Notes: generated by a model not told the origin, from the sequence alone. A stretch of DNA of 64,000 nt from JBBDIK01 sp040880465 (GCA_040880465.1 JBBDIK010000007.1:62001-126000); one strand, 5' to 3'; counted from the stretch's first letter, positions 8,509 through 16,457 are shown. Translations and numbers: made by a program.

Positions 8509-10067
8509 TCGATCACCGTCCGGGACTGCTCACGCATGTACTGCAGCACGTAGTACGGTCCGCCCGACGCCTTGCCGGTGGTTCCGGAGCCCTTCCATCC
8601 ACCGAAAGGCTGCGCGCCCGGCCACGCGCCGGTGGTCGACCCCGCCGGCCGGTTCACGTAGACGACGCCGGCCTCGATCTCGCTGAGGAAGCGGTCGACC
8701 TCCTTGTCGTCCTCGCTGTAGAAGCCTGCGGTCAGACCGTATTCCGTATCGTTGGCCAACTCCAGGGCCTCGTCGAGCGAGTCCACCGGACCTACTGCCA
8801 CGAACGGAACGAACAGCTCGCGCCTCCAGATCCACGAGTCGCGCGGGACCGCGGCCACCGTCGGCTTCACGTAGTTGCCCCGCGCGAGGTCGCCGTCGGT
8901 CACGCGCTCACCGCCGGTGATGATCTCGCCGCTGTTGCGAGCTTCCTGCGAGGCCTCCTCGTAGGTCTTCAGCGCCGCCTCGTTGATGACCGGACCGAGG
9001 TAGACGTCCTTGTCCAGCGGGTTCCCGAGCTTGATCCTGTCGGTCTTGTCCTTGAGCTGGGCGACGAAGTCCTCGTACACCTCGCGCTCGACGTAGACCC
9101 GGGAGTTCGCCGAGCATTTCTGACCCTGCAAGCCGAACGCGCTGCGCATCACGCCGTCCGTCGCCTTGTCCAGGTCGGCGTTCTTCGTGACGATCGTCGG
9201 GTTCTTACCGCCCATCTCGCAGATGACCGGCTTCGGGTACTCCTTGGCGAAGTTCTTGTAGATCGACATCCCGACCGTGTACGAGCCCGTGAAGGTGAGG
9301 CCTCCGACGTCGGGGCTGCTGACGAACTCGTCGCCGACCTCACTGCCCGGACCGCTGACGTAGTGGAACGCCCCGGCCGGAACACCGGCGTCGCGATAGA
9401 TCTCGAAGAGCCGGATGCCCGTCGCCGCACCGGCGTTGGAGGGCTTGAACACCACGCAGTTGCCAGCGGCCAGCGCCGCGCTGGACGGACCGGCCGACAG
9501 CGCCATCGGGAAGTTGAACGGGCTGATGATGGCCCAGACCCCATAGGGCCGCATGACGTCGTAGTACTCACCGGGTGCCCCGAGCTGCTGCATCGGCTCG
9601 CGGAACCCGTTGTGCTCTTCCATCGCGTGGCAGTTCCAGCGGATGAGGTCAGCGGACTCCTCGATGTCGCCGAGCGCCTCGAGGCGGTTCTTGCCGACCT
9701 CCATCGCCATCAGTGCCGACAGTTCGTTGCGGTTCTCGCTGATCAGGTCGGCGGCCTTGTTCAGGATGCGGACGCGCTCTTCCCACGGCGTCGCCGCCCA
9801 GATCGGCGCGAAGTCCTTCGCCGCAGCGATGGCGTCCTTGGCGTCCTGGCGCGTTCCCTGCGCGAACTCGCCGATGATCAGCTCGCTGTCGACCGGGCTG
9901 ACCTCGGCGTGATACCCGGTTCCCTCACGGGCCTCGCCGTTGACGTAGAACGGATGCTTCCGGCCGATCCACGCCTTAGCCTTCTCGATGCCCTCGTCGT
10001 AGAGCTTGTGCATCTCCTCGTCGTCCGCCGACATGGTCGCGTACGTAACGCGGAAGCCTTCTGCCAT
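8505..10067 (-). CDS. Aldehyde dehydrogenase, L-glutamate-gamma-semialdehyde (P5C) dehydrogenase-like
   Basis: A 520-residue ALDH-superfamily enzyme. Catalytic residues are Asn185 (ISPFNFP), Glu284 (ICEMGGKNP) and Cys318 (GQKCSANSR). The RocA/PutA-like motif QKCSANSRVYV and the length of about 520 favour a 1-pyrroline-5-carboxylate dehydrogenase, which oxidises glutamate-semialdehyde to glutamate with NAD. In this operon it could instead serve another semialdehyde. It is the first gene of the operon. Its leader has AGGGGG before ATG, and a probable TACCAT -10 box lies on the minus strand at 10111-10116. Confidence 0.88.
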   Translation of the reverse strand: MAEGFRVTYATMSADDEEMHKLYDEGIEKAKAWIGRKHPFYVNGEAREGTGYHAEVSPVDSELIIGEFAQGTRQDAKDAIAAAKDFAPIWAATPWEERVRILNKAADLISENRNELSALMAMEVGKNRLEALGDIEESADLIRWNCHAMEEHNGFREPMQQLGAPGEYYDVMRPYGVWAIISPFNFPMALSAGPSSAALAAGNCVVFKPSNAGAATGIRLFEIYRDAGVPAGAFHYVSGPGSEVGDEFVSSPDVGGLTFTGSYTVGMSIYKNFAKEYPKPVICEMGGKNPTIVTKNADLDKATDGVMRSAFGLQGQKCSANSRVYVEREVYEDFVAQLKDKTDRIKLGNPLDKDVYLGPVINEAALKTYEEASQEARNSGEIITGGERVTDGDLARGNYVKPTVAAVPRDSWIWRRELFVPFVAVGPVDSLDEALELANDTEYGLTAGFYSEDDKEVDRFLSEIEAGVVYVNRPAGSTTGAWPGAQPFGGWKGSGTTGKASGGPYYVLQYMREQSRTVIE

Positions 10068-10136
10068 CTCAGATCGCCCCCTGAAAGCTGTGGCCTGTTC
10101 GGTTCCCTATGGTAACGCGCCGACGATTCAAGGGCC

Positions 10137-10176
10137 AAACCCCCTGCCGACGGTGTGAATTTTCGGCGAGGGGTTT
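10137..10176. promoter_or_regulatory. Inverted repeat in divergent promoter region (candidate operator)
   Basis: The arms at 10137-10150 (AAACCCCCTGCCGA) and 10161-10176 (TTTCGGCGAGGGGTTT) are nearly complementary and separated by ten bases. The repeat sits between the catabolic operon (starting 10067, minus) and the FAH-family gene (starting 10219, plus), beside the likely -10 boxes of both. Such symmetry suits a dimeric regulator that controls both directions. No regulator gene is adjacent. A hairpin in RNA is an alternative. Confidence 0.45.
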
Positions 10177-10218
10177 CTGCTGAATCCGCCTCCGCGTGGG
10201 AGTATCATCGCCCTCCCG

Positions 10219-10974
10219 GTGAGGCTTGTCACGTTCGAGCGGAGGGGGCACCGGCGTCTGGGGGCAGTCGCCGGCACCAGGATCGTGGATCTGTCCGGAG
10301 CTGTCGGACATCCCGCCTTCCCCTCCACGATGGAAGCCCTCGTCGCGCGACCGCGCGGCACCGTCCTGGATGCCGCACGTGCGTCGTTGGACCGCTACGA
10401 CGTCAAGGAGTGGATGCCGCGGAACCCGCACGTCGTCGCGCCGATCCTGCCGCCTTCGCTCGGCGCCGACCAGCACCGTTGGGTCGTCGGGCCCGACGCT
10501 GAGCTCCCCCGCCCGCCCGGCAACGGCGACGTCGTGTTCGAACCGTCCATCGCGGCGGTGGTGTTCTCGCCGAACAAGAAACTGAAGAAGCGCGAGGCGG
10601 CGGAGTGCATCTTCGGCTACACGTTGATGACGTACTGGTCCCGCGGAGACGAGTTCGCGGCGTCGCTGGGGCCGTGGATCGTGACGGCCGACGAGTTCGA
10701 TCCCGAGACCGAGCTGGAGGTTCGGGTCAACGGGAAACTGTGGGCCCAGGGAACGCTGAACGATGCAGAGGCGTCGTTCGGGGAGACGGTGTGGGCGGCG
10801 GCGAAGCAAGCACCGCTGCTGTCAGGCGATGTGTTCTGGTCCGGCGTCCTCGGCCCTCGGCGCAAACTGGCCAAGGCACCACGTTCAGGTTCCGTCGTCG
10901 AGCTTTCCGCCGAGGGCCTCGGGACCTTGACCAACACCGTCGGTCCCCGGGTCCGGCGCCGCGCCGCCAGCTAG
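10219..10974 (+). CDS. Fumarylacetoacetate hydrolase (FAH)-family protein
   Basis: A 251-residue protein of the FAH superfamily, whose members hydrolyse or decarboxylate beta-keto and oxo-acids in catabolism. The C-terminal GPWIVTADEF block and the LEVRVNGKLWAQGTLND segment are typical. The metal-binding region around FEPSIAAVVFSPNKK departs from the usual E-x-E pattern, so activity is uncertain. The start is GTG 10219; TATCAT at 10203-10208 lies ten bases upstream and no ribosome site is seen, fitting a leaderless transcript. It diverges from the catabolic operon and may belong to the same pathway. Its stop overlaps the convergent neighbour in a shared CTAG. Confidence 0.8.
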   Translation: MRLVTFERRGHRRLGAVAGTRIVDLSGAVGHPAFPSTMEALVARPRGTVLDAARASLDRYDVKEWMPRNPHVVAPILPPSLGADQHRWVVGPDAELPRPPGNGDVVFEPSIAAVVFSPNKKLKKREAAECIFGYTLMTYWSRGDEFAASLGPWIVTADEFDPETELEVRVNGKLWAQGTLNDAEASFGETVWAAAKQAPLLSGDVFWSGVLGPRRKLAKAPRSGSVVELSAEGLGTLTNTVGPRVRRRAAS

Positions 10975-11282
10975 CTCTCGGCGGAAGTCTTTGCCGGCTG
11001 GACGACCTTCGGGTCCCGGCCCCTCGATGCTCTCCTGACGACCACGATGAGCAGCGCTGTTCCCGAGACCGCGGCGACCGGGGCTGCCGGCCACATCAAC
11101 AGTGCCCGATCCAACAGGATGCGTGTCGTGCGACCCCCGTGGATCGCGAACATGAGGGCGAAGAAGAATGCCAGGATGACCGAGAGGGTAATCACGAAGC
11201 TCACAACGGCAAGGACCGCCAGTCCGCCAACAAGGACGGACTGGCTCTCGACCCGACGCTCCTTACCCACGGACCGAAGCAT
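10971..11282 (-). CDS. Small membrane protein, unknown function
   Basis: A 103-residue protein with two clear hydrophobic segments (about 17-46 and 60-82), separated by a short polar loop with IHGGRTTR, and a basic tail RRASRGRD. I recognise no family. ATG 11282 is the only reasonable in-frame start before the first segment; the ribosome site is weak. It lies 94 bases downstream of a GNAT gene on the same strand and its stop shares CTAG with the convergent FAH-family gene. Confidence 0.6.
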   Translation of the reverse strand: MLRSVGKERRVESQSVLVGGLAVLAVVSFVITLSVILAFFFALMFAIHGGRTTRILLDRALLMWPAAPVAAVSGTALLIVVVRRASRGRDPKVVQPAKTSAES

Positions 11283-11376
11283 GTGCCATCTGACCGGGAT
11301 CCCGCAACAGATGCGCTCATTCACTGGCCATCTGGTCGTCCATCGCGAACAACTCGAACGCTGGCTCAGGAGCCGC

Positions 11377-11811
11377 TCACAACGTCCCGCTCCCGGGGCG
11401 GCGCAGGAAGTTGAGAGGACGTTCGGGCTCGGTCGTCGAAGGGTGGTCGAGGAACGGCAGGACGTCGGCCGGCAGATCAACGGCGGGTACCACCTGAAAC
11501 CCGAGGCGTTCGTAGAAGCCGATCCGCTGGTCCCGGCACTCCGTCCACCACTCGGCATCCCGCGAGCCCAGCACATGGCTCATCAGCTCGGAACCGATGC
11601 CCTGGCCTCGACGGGCCTCCCCTACAACCGCCACCGCCACCACGACCCGCGCCGAGTCGAGTTCGATGAGTTCCACGGCGCCGACGACTTCATCGCCATC
11701 TCGTGCGACCCAGAGTTCGCCGCCGGAGACAGCTTCGTCCATCCAGCCGTACTCGTGGTGCAGCGCCAGGACGGCTGGGTGCGCCTCCGCACCCGCCCGC
11801 CCGTGGTCCAT
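11377..11811 (-). CDS. GNAT-family N-acetyltransferase
   Basis: A 144-residue single-domain GNAT. Acetyl-CoA binding motif A is visible as VAVVGEARRGQGIGSELM (R-x-x-G-x-G), followed by the C-terminal GFYERLGFQVVP typical of the fold. The acceptor is unknown. ATG 11811 begins two bases after the stop of the 38-residue basic gene, so proC, that gene and this one are likely co-transcribed. Confidence 0.82.
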   Translation of the reverse strand: MDHGRAGAEAHPAVLALHHEYGWMDEAVSGGELWVARDGDEVVGAVELIELDSARVVVAVAVVGEARRGQGIGSELMSHVLGSRDAEWWTECRDQRIGFYERLGFQVVPAVDLPADVLPFLDHPSTTEPERPLNFLRRPGSGTL

Positions 11812-11813
11812 CG

Positions 11814-11930
11814 CTACTTGGCGGCCTTGCGCCCCTCGCCCTTGGCGAGCGCCTTGCGCTTCTCCCGGTCTTTCTTCGAACGGATGCGGTCCTTGGACCA
11901 GCGGACCTTGTTGCGATCTCCTCGACCCAT
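11814..11930 (-). CDS. 38-residue highly basic protein, ribosomal Thx-like N-terminus
   Basis: A short gene of 39 codons. It begins MGRGDRNKVRWSKDRI and ends GEGRKAAK; about half of its residues are Lys or Arg. MGRGD resembles the N-terminus of the small ribosomal protein bTHX (MGKGD...), but the rest does not match closely, so the assignment is tentative. An RNA-binding or ribosome-associated role is an inference from charge and size. AGGAG lies seven bases before the ATG and overlaps the end of proC, so translation is probably coupled. The GNAT gene follows after two bases. Confidence 0.7.
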   Translation of the reverse strand: MGRGDRNKVRWSKDRIRSKKDREKRKALAKGEGRKAAK

Positions 11931-11940
11931 CAGTCGGCTC

Positions 11941-12771
11941 CTATTCGTCCTCGGCTTCGGCGCCCTTGGCCAGCTCCTGGGAGCGGTCACGGGCGGCGGA
12001 GATTGCGTTCAGGAACGCCGCACGGATGCCGGCGTTCTCCAACTCCCGGATCGCCTCGATGGTCGTGCCGCCGGGCGACGTCACCATCTCACGCAGGATC
12101 ACGGGGTGCTTGTTCGTGTCACGGAGCATCTTGGCCGACCCGAGCATCGTCTGGATGATCAACTCGGTCGCGACGTCGCGCGAGAGGCCCAGCAGGATGC
12201 ACGCGTCGATCATCGCCTCAGCCAGCAGGAAGAAATACGCGGGGCCCGAGCCGCTGGTCGCCGTGATCGCGTCCAGGTGCTTCTCGGGCAGGCGCATCAC
12301 CCGCCCGACGTTCGACAGCAGCTCCTCCGTCATGGTCAGGTGCTCATCATCGGCGCTCGAGCCCGTCGCGATCACCGACATCGCCTCGTCGACCAAGACG
12401 GCGACGTTCGACATGACGCGGACGACCGCCGTGCCATCCGGGCAGGCTGCCTCGACGAACGACGTCCGGATACCGGCGGCGAAGGAGATGACGAGCTGGT
12501 CGGCGCGGACCGAGCCCTTGATCTGCTCCAGCAGGGTGTCCATGTCCTGGGGCTTCACGGATAGGACCAGCACGTCGGCCCACTCGACGGCTTCCGGGTT
12601 CGACAGGGTCGCCGCGATGCCGTATCGATCGGCCAGCTCGTTCACCCGCTTGCCACGGCGGCAGGTGACCATAATCTCGTCCTCGGTCCATCCGCCGGAG
12701 CGGATGAGCCCCGAGACGAGGGCCTCGCCCATCTTGCCGCCACCCAGGAAGGCGACCTTGCGTCCGATCAT
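11941..12771 (-). CDS. proC: Pyrroline-5-carboxylate reductase
   Basis: A 276-residue cytosolic enzyme for the last step of proline synthesis, reducing P5C with NAD(P)H. The Rossmann motif FLGGGKMGEAL is at the N-terminus, and the family signature REMVTSPGGTTIEAI lies near the C-terminus, preceded by TATSGSGPAYFF. ATG 12771 is preceded by GGAGG at seven bases; the longer open frame upstream crosses the non-coding RNA and is rejected. It heads a compact cluster with the small basic protein and a GNAT. It opposes the P5C-dehydrogenase-type enzyme in the 10 kb operon metabolically. Confidence 0.95.
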   Translation of the reverse strand: MIGRKVAFLGGGKMGEALVSGLIRSGGWTEDEIMVTCRRGKRVNELADRYGIAATLSNPEAVEWADVLVLSVKPQDMDTLLEQIKGSVRADQLVISFAAGIRTSFVEAACPDGTAVVRVMSNVAVLVDEAMSVIATGSSADDEHLTMTEELLSNVGRVMRLPEKHLDAITATSGSGPAYFFLLAEAMIDACILLGLSRDVATELIIQTMLGSAKMLRDTNKHPVILREMVTSPGGTTIEAIRELENAGIRAAFLNAISAARDRSQELAKGAEAEDE

Positions 12772-12879
12772 CCGAGATTCCTCCGAACCCGTTGGGCCCC
12801 TAGGGTAGCGAAGTCGGACGGTGGCAGGCGCCACAGGCCTTCGGCGGGCCGCGAGCATGGCCAGCGGGGAGGGCGGTGG

Positions 12880-12951
12880 AAAAGAAAGAACCCGAGAGAC
12901 CTTCCGGCTCGTTGGTGACCGAAGCCACCAACCACCTTCTGGCCTCTCGGG
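12880..12951 (-). terminator. Rho-independent-like terminator of the non-coding RNA
   Basis: The minus-strand arms CCCGAGAG (12951-12944) and CTCTCGGG (12898-12891) enclose an inner UUCG-capped hairpin and are followed by TTCTTTCTTTT (12890-12880). This is unusual in such GC-rich DNA. It separates the RNA from proC, whose start is about 110 bases further on. Confidence 0.6.
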
Positions 12952-13165
12952 CTCTAGGTGCCCCAAGCAACCTCGGCGGCGGGTCGGGGTGCGCCCCGAC
13001 CGGTAGGCCCTTTCGTTGGGCTTTGGGGCCTTCCAAGCCTCTCCACCCGCACAGCTAGTTGGCCTTCCCAACCGTACGAGCAGGTGCGCCTAGTCGGCCT
13101 TACGGCTTTCCCAGGGGCCCCCGTTCGGTTCCCTGACTCCTTGCCGCTCTCGGCTGCTTGGAGCG
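12882..13165 (-). ncRNA. Candidate structured non-coding RNA, about 284 nt
   Basis: No gene fits this interval. On the minus strand it starts after a near-consensus promoter and ends in a terminator-like stem followed by a T-rich tract. Between them are many perfect hairpins: GCC-GTAA-GGC and GCCG-AGAG-CGGC with tetraloops, GTTGG/CCAAC, AGGCCC/GGGCCT, an 8-bp GGTCGGGG/CCCCGACC stem, and a stem GTTGGTGGC-TTCG-GTCACCAAC capped by UUCG. A CCGAGAG near the 5' end (13153-13147) repeats the terminator's 5' arm, so an alternative fold is possible. I do not find the signatures of RNase P RNA, tmRNA or SRP RNA. Size and phylum leave the core-polymerase-binding Ms1/6S-like class as a possibility. Confidence 0.6.
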
Positions 13166-13171
13166 AGACGG

Positions 13172-13200
13172 AATCTACCGACCGGCCTAGGCCGGGTCAA
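13172..13200 (-). promoter_or_regulatory. Sigma-70-type promoter for the non-coding RNA
   Basis: On the minus strand, TTGACC (13200-13195) and TAGATT (13177-13172) are separated by exactly 17 bases. Transcription should begin near 13165. The spacer contains a CGGCCTAGGCCG palindrome, which could bind a regulator. Confidence 0.65.
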
Positions 13201-13655
13201 CCCTGCAAACCCGCAGGTCAGAGTACATATGCCCAGGTAGAGGGCCTAGGAAGAAGTGTGACAAGAACTCGGCTTCTTTCCGTCACCCGGATCACCATCG
13301 CCGCGACGCAGATGGTGAGTGCCGATCGTCGCGCACGATCCGCGAAAGAGATCGCGTGCGAACACGCGACACGAACGCATCACCGGTTCGTGACCCGTCA
13401 CGGACAACGCGCGCCGCGTCATCGCTCGCGTCCACCGGAAGCACGGCAGCGCGCAACGACGTCGTGGTGTGGGAACACCGTCGCGAGGGACTGCGCGGCA
13501 CGACAACGACAGCCACGCGTTGAGAGAGTCCGGGCGCGCCCCCGTCGCCGCGGGCGGTCGAAGTCGGCGATCCACATGCCGCCGCGCCCCGGCCGAAGCG
13601 CGGCCGATCGACATCACGGGTCCGTCAGACGCTGGGCGTGTGGAACGGACCGCTG
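13201..13655. other. Intergenic stretch with no supported gene
   Basis: About 455 bases between the non-coding RNA promoter and a GNAT gene. A 123-residue open frame exists on the minus strand (13246-13617), but it has no motif, an unusual Arg/Cys-rich composition and no ribosome site. A short inverted repeat CCTGC/GCAGG lies at about 13202-13217. The central part is rich in CGCG/CGAC words. I see no tRNA, promoter pair or repeat array. Confidence 0.5.
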
Positions 13656-14195
13656 CTACGCCTCAACCACCCATCGGGCTTGCGCTGCAAGGCACTCGGC
13701 GCGTTGCACGCTCATGAAGAACCGGTCGCCCCACCGGCCTTCCTTGAAGGAACGCTGACGCAACGTAGCCTCCATGACGAACCCACACTTCTCGTACGCG
13801 CGGATCGCGGGATCGTTGCCGACAAGTCCCCACAACTCGACCTGATGCAGGTCAAGCCGGTCGAACGCGTACGCGAGCAACGTCATGATCGCGTCGGTCC
13901 CGAACCCCCTCTCCCGATACGGCGCATCGCCGATGAAGACGTACAGCGAACAGATGCGATCGCGGCGCCGGAACTGATTCAACCCGATGCGACCGATAGC
14001 GACGCCGTCGACCTCGATGACGAACGGGTGCCCTTCGAGTCGCGCGCTCGCTTCGCTCACCTTGATGTCATCGATCGTGAACGGACGCTCGTAGTCCATC
14101 TGGAAGAACACGTCCGGTTCGTTCTGCCACTCGACGATCAGCGGATAATCGTCTTCCTCGACGGGCCGAAGGACCACGTTCCGGCCGCGGATCAT
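13656..14195 (-). CDS. GNAT-family N-acetyltransferase (RimJ/RimL type)
   Basis: A 179-residue GNAT_3-type acetyltransferase. It starts LRPVEEDDYPLIVEWQNEPDV, a typical RimJ/RimL N-terminus. Motif A is YRERGFGTDAIMTLLAYAF and the end has NDPAIRAYEKCGFVMEATLR. ATG 14195 overlaps the mshA stop as ATGA, with GGAGG just upstream, so it is translated after mshA. Its partner gene raises the possibility of a thiol or sugar-amine substrate, but MshD, the mycothiol acetyltransferase, is a longer two-domain protein, so this is not a clear MshD. Confidence 0.82.
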   Translation of the reverse strand: MIRGRNVVLRPVEEDDYPLIVEWQNEPDVFFQMDYERPFTIDDIKVSEASARLEGHPFVIEVDGVAIGRIGLNQFRRRDRICSLYVFIGDAPYRERGFGTDAIMTLLAYAFDRLDLHQVELWGLVGNDPAIRAYEKCGFVMEATLRQRSFKEGRWGDRFFMSVQRAECLAAQARWVVEA

Positions 14196-15466
14196 GCCGC
14201 CCTTCCTCCCGCCGAGATCTCCCGATAGACCGACAAGATCTCGCTCGCGGTCGCATCCCACGAGAATCTGATCGAGTGAACGACGCCGGCTTCGCCCATC
14301 CGGCGAGCCCCAACCGGATCCGAAAAGAGTGACAAGATCCGGTCGGCGTAGTCACCGGGATCATGCCCTTGCACGAGGAACCCACTCACGCCGTCCACGA
14401 CGACGTGCCTGAGACCTCCCGTCGCGGACGCGACGACCGGGATGCCCGTGGCCTGCGCTTCCAAGGCGACCAATCCGAAGGATTCGGATCGAGAGGGCAC
14501 GAGAACGACCTCGGCCGCTGCGTAGAAGTCTGCCAATCGCGATTGGGGCTGCGGAGGGAACAGGACCACTCGCTCTGCGACGCCGAGTGCCGAGGCAAGA
14601 TCCATGAGGTGGGCAACCTCGGCCCCGTGCTCGGTTCCGCTCGGGCCTCCAACGATGGCCAGCATCAGATCCTGCGTGCCTGCCGGATCGGTCGCGATGG
14701 CCTCGGCGATCGCGCGCACGGCGATATCCGGACCCTTGTGCGCTTGGAGTCGCCCGACGAAGAGCACCAGCCGGCCGCCGGCGAGGTGCAGCCGGGTCTT
14801 GGCATTCTCACGGTCCCGCGGGAAGAACAGCTCGTGATCCACCCCCGGGGGCACGACCCGGATCCGCTCCGGATCGGCGCCGTAGAGGCCGACGAGTTGC
14901 GCGGCCTCGGCCGGGGTCGGGGCCAGGATCCGGTCGGACCCGAGGATGATGCGCTCCTCCCCGACCAAGCGAGCTTCGGGTTCGACCGACTCGGCCCGCC
15001 CACGCAGATGGTTCTTGACCTTGCCGAGGGTGTGGAAGGACGCGACCAACGGCACCCCCCAGATCTCCTTCGTACTCCGACCGACCCATCCGGACAGCCA
15101 ATAGTGGCTGTGGACGATGTCGTACCCTTCCCCTTCGCGCCGCTCATGTTCGAGCACCCCGCCGAGGAACGCCGGGAGGAACCGGGGAAGATCGGGCTTC
15201 GGTACGTGCACGCGAGGACCTGCAACGACCTTGATCATCCGGTTGCCGGGGCCGACCTCGAGAACCTCTGGGCCCGCCTGACCGCCATCCCGCGTGAAGA
15301 CGTCGACCTCCATACCCTGGCCTGCCAGCCGCTCGGCGACGGCGCGGATGTAGACGTTCATCCCGCCGGAGTCACCGGTCCCGGGCTGATCCAGGGGCGA
15401 CGTGTGGAAGCTGATGATCGCCGCACGCGGCCGCTCGTGCTTGCGCTGCTTGCCGTCCTGCTCCAT
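14192..15466 (-). CDS. mshA: D-inositol-3-phosphate glycosyltransferase-like (mycothiol biosynthesis)
   Basis: A 424-residue GT4-family GT-B glycosyltransferase. The N-terminus HTSPLDQPGTGDSGGMNVY (21-39) is the hallmark of MshA, which joins N-acetylglucosamine to inositol-3-phosphate in the first step of mycothiol synthesis. Further matches are HSHYWLSGW, LFVGRLQAHKGPDI and the nucleotide-sugar motif SRSESFGLVALEA. Mycothiol is restricted to Actinobacteria, so this gene supports the taxonomic reading. No other msh genes lie in the window. A sucrose-phosphate-synthase-like relative is the main alternative. Confidence 0.85.
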   Translation of the reverse strand: MEQDGKQRKHERPRAAIISFHTSPLDQPGTGDSGGMNVYIRAVAERLAGQGMEVDVFTRDGGQAGPEVLEVGPGNRMIKVVAGPRVHVPKPDLPRFLPAFLGGVLEHERREGEGYDIVHSHYWLSGWVGRSTKEIWGVPLVASFHTLGKVKNHLRGRAESVEPEARLVGEERIILGSDRILAPTPAEAAQLVGLYGADPERIRVVPPGVDHELFFPRDRENAKTRLHLAGGRLVLFVGRLQAHKGPDIAVRAIAEAIATDPAGTQDLMLAIVGGPSGTEHGAEVAHLMDLASALGVAERVVLFPPQPQSRLADFYAAAEVVLVPSRSESFGLVALEAQATGIPVVASATGGLRHVVVDGVSGFLVQGHDPGDYADRILSLFSDPVGARRMGEAGVVHSIRFSWDATASEILSVYREISAGGRAA

Positions 15467-15493
15467 CCCATGAACTGTACCCCTGGGTCGGAG

Positions 15494-16270
15494 TTAGATC
15501 CGCGTAGCACGGACCGGGGAACCCGTGCCTGAGCTGCCCTTCGCAGAACCGACCGCCGCAGCGGGGGCCGGTGAACCGTCCTTCGTCAGCCGCAGGAACG
15601 CATCAACGACCCCCGGGTCGAACTGACTACCCCTGCCCCGTGTCAGCTCCTCGAAGGCCTCTCCCTCGGCCATCGCCCGGCGGTACGGGCGATCGCTGGT
15701 CATCGCGTCGAACGCGTCGACGACGGAGAAGATCCGCGCCGGTAGGGGGATCAACTCTCCGTTCAGGCCCGACGGATAGCCCGTACCGTCGAACCGTTCG
15801 TGGTGGTACATGATCACCTGCGCAGCGTCGCCCAAGAACGTCATCGGCCGCACCAGCTCGGCTCCGAGCAACGGATGCCGGCGCATCTCGAACCATTCCT
15901 CGTCGGTCAGGGGTCCCTCCTTCGCGAGGATCTGCTCCGGGATCCCCATGACCCCGATGTCATGGAGGAGGAACCCGGCGCTCAGGTCGGCTGCATCGGC
16001 GAGCTCCGGCTCGACCTGCCGGGTGAGCTCCATCGCGAGATCGCGTAGGCGTTCGAGGTGCCCCCCTTCCTTCGACGGCTCACGTACCTCGACCAACGAC
16101 GCCAGCGTCTGGATCGTGGACGCATGGGTTTCCTCGAGTTCCCTCAGGGCCCGCTTCAGCTCATCACTGTGGAGTCGCTGGGACCGATACAGATCCCCGA
16201 ACTCTTTCGCGAACACGACAAGCTGTTCCTGCAGCGGTTGTTCAGGTCCGTATGCGGTGGGGTCGTCCAT
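15494..16270 (-). CDS. HD-GYP domain protein (cyclic di-GMP phosphodiesterase type)
   Basis: A 258-residue cytosolic protein with a short coiled-coil-like N-terminus (about 10-60) and a full HD-GYP domain: His71, His103-Asp104 (LLHDIG), His132 (RRHPLLG), His156-His157 and DGTGYPSG (161-168), and Asp185 in VVDAFDAMTSDRPYR. Such domains hydrolyse c-di-GMP to GMP or pGpG. ATG 16270 is chosen because upstream sequence loses coding character. It lies 187 bases downstream of an RsiG-like gene on the same strand, which links it to c-di-GMP signalling. Confidence 0.88.
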   Translation of the reverse strand: MDDPTAYGPEQPLQEQLVVFAKEFGDLYRSQRLHSDELKRALRELEETHASTIQTLASLVEVREPSKEGGHLERLRDLAMELTRQVEPELADAADLSAGFLLHDIGVMGIPEQILAKEGPLTDEEWFEMRRHPLLGAELVRPMTFLGDAAQVIMYHHERFDGTGYPSGLNGELIPLPARIFSVVDAFDAMTSDRPYRRAMAEGEAFEELTRGRGSQFDPGVVDAFLRLTKDGSPAPAAAVGSAKGSSGTGSPVRATRI

Positions 16271-16457
16271 GGAGGCACCCTGTCTCCGGTCGCCCTGCAA
16301 GGGGATGATGCGGTTGCGCTTCAGCCTGGCCCGAACGGATGGTGCGGTCCATAGACAGTCCGGATGAGTTCTGCGTGGCGAAACGTGACCAGGAACGGGT
16401 CGGCCGGACTGCGAGCCTGCCGTGGTCAAGCGGGGGACGAAGCGTCGGCCGTTGGCC

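Noticed and set aside
6295..8553. A 752-residue open frame on the plus strand
   Set aside because: Antisense to the CoA-transferase alpha subunit and GabT-like genes; no motif, and GC-rich codon bias explains its length.
12880..13165. RNase P RNA, tmRNA, SRP RNA, or a T-box leader for proC
   Set aside because: GAGGAAAGTCC and ACAGA-type RNase P elements, a tmRNA tag with TTCGA arm, the SRP core and the T-box GGGTGG(A/T)ACCGCG are all absent.
13246..13617. A 123-residue open frame on the minus strand
   Set aside because: No motif, no ribosome site, odd Arg/Cys composition, and no neighbour coupling.
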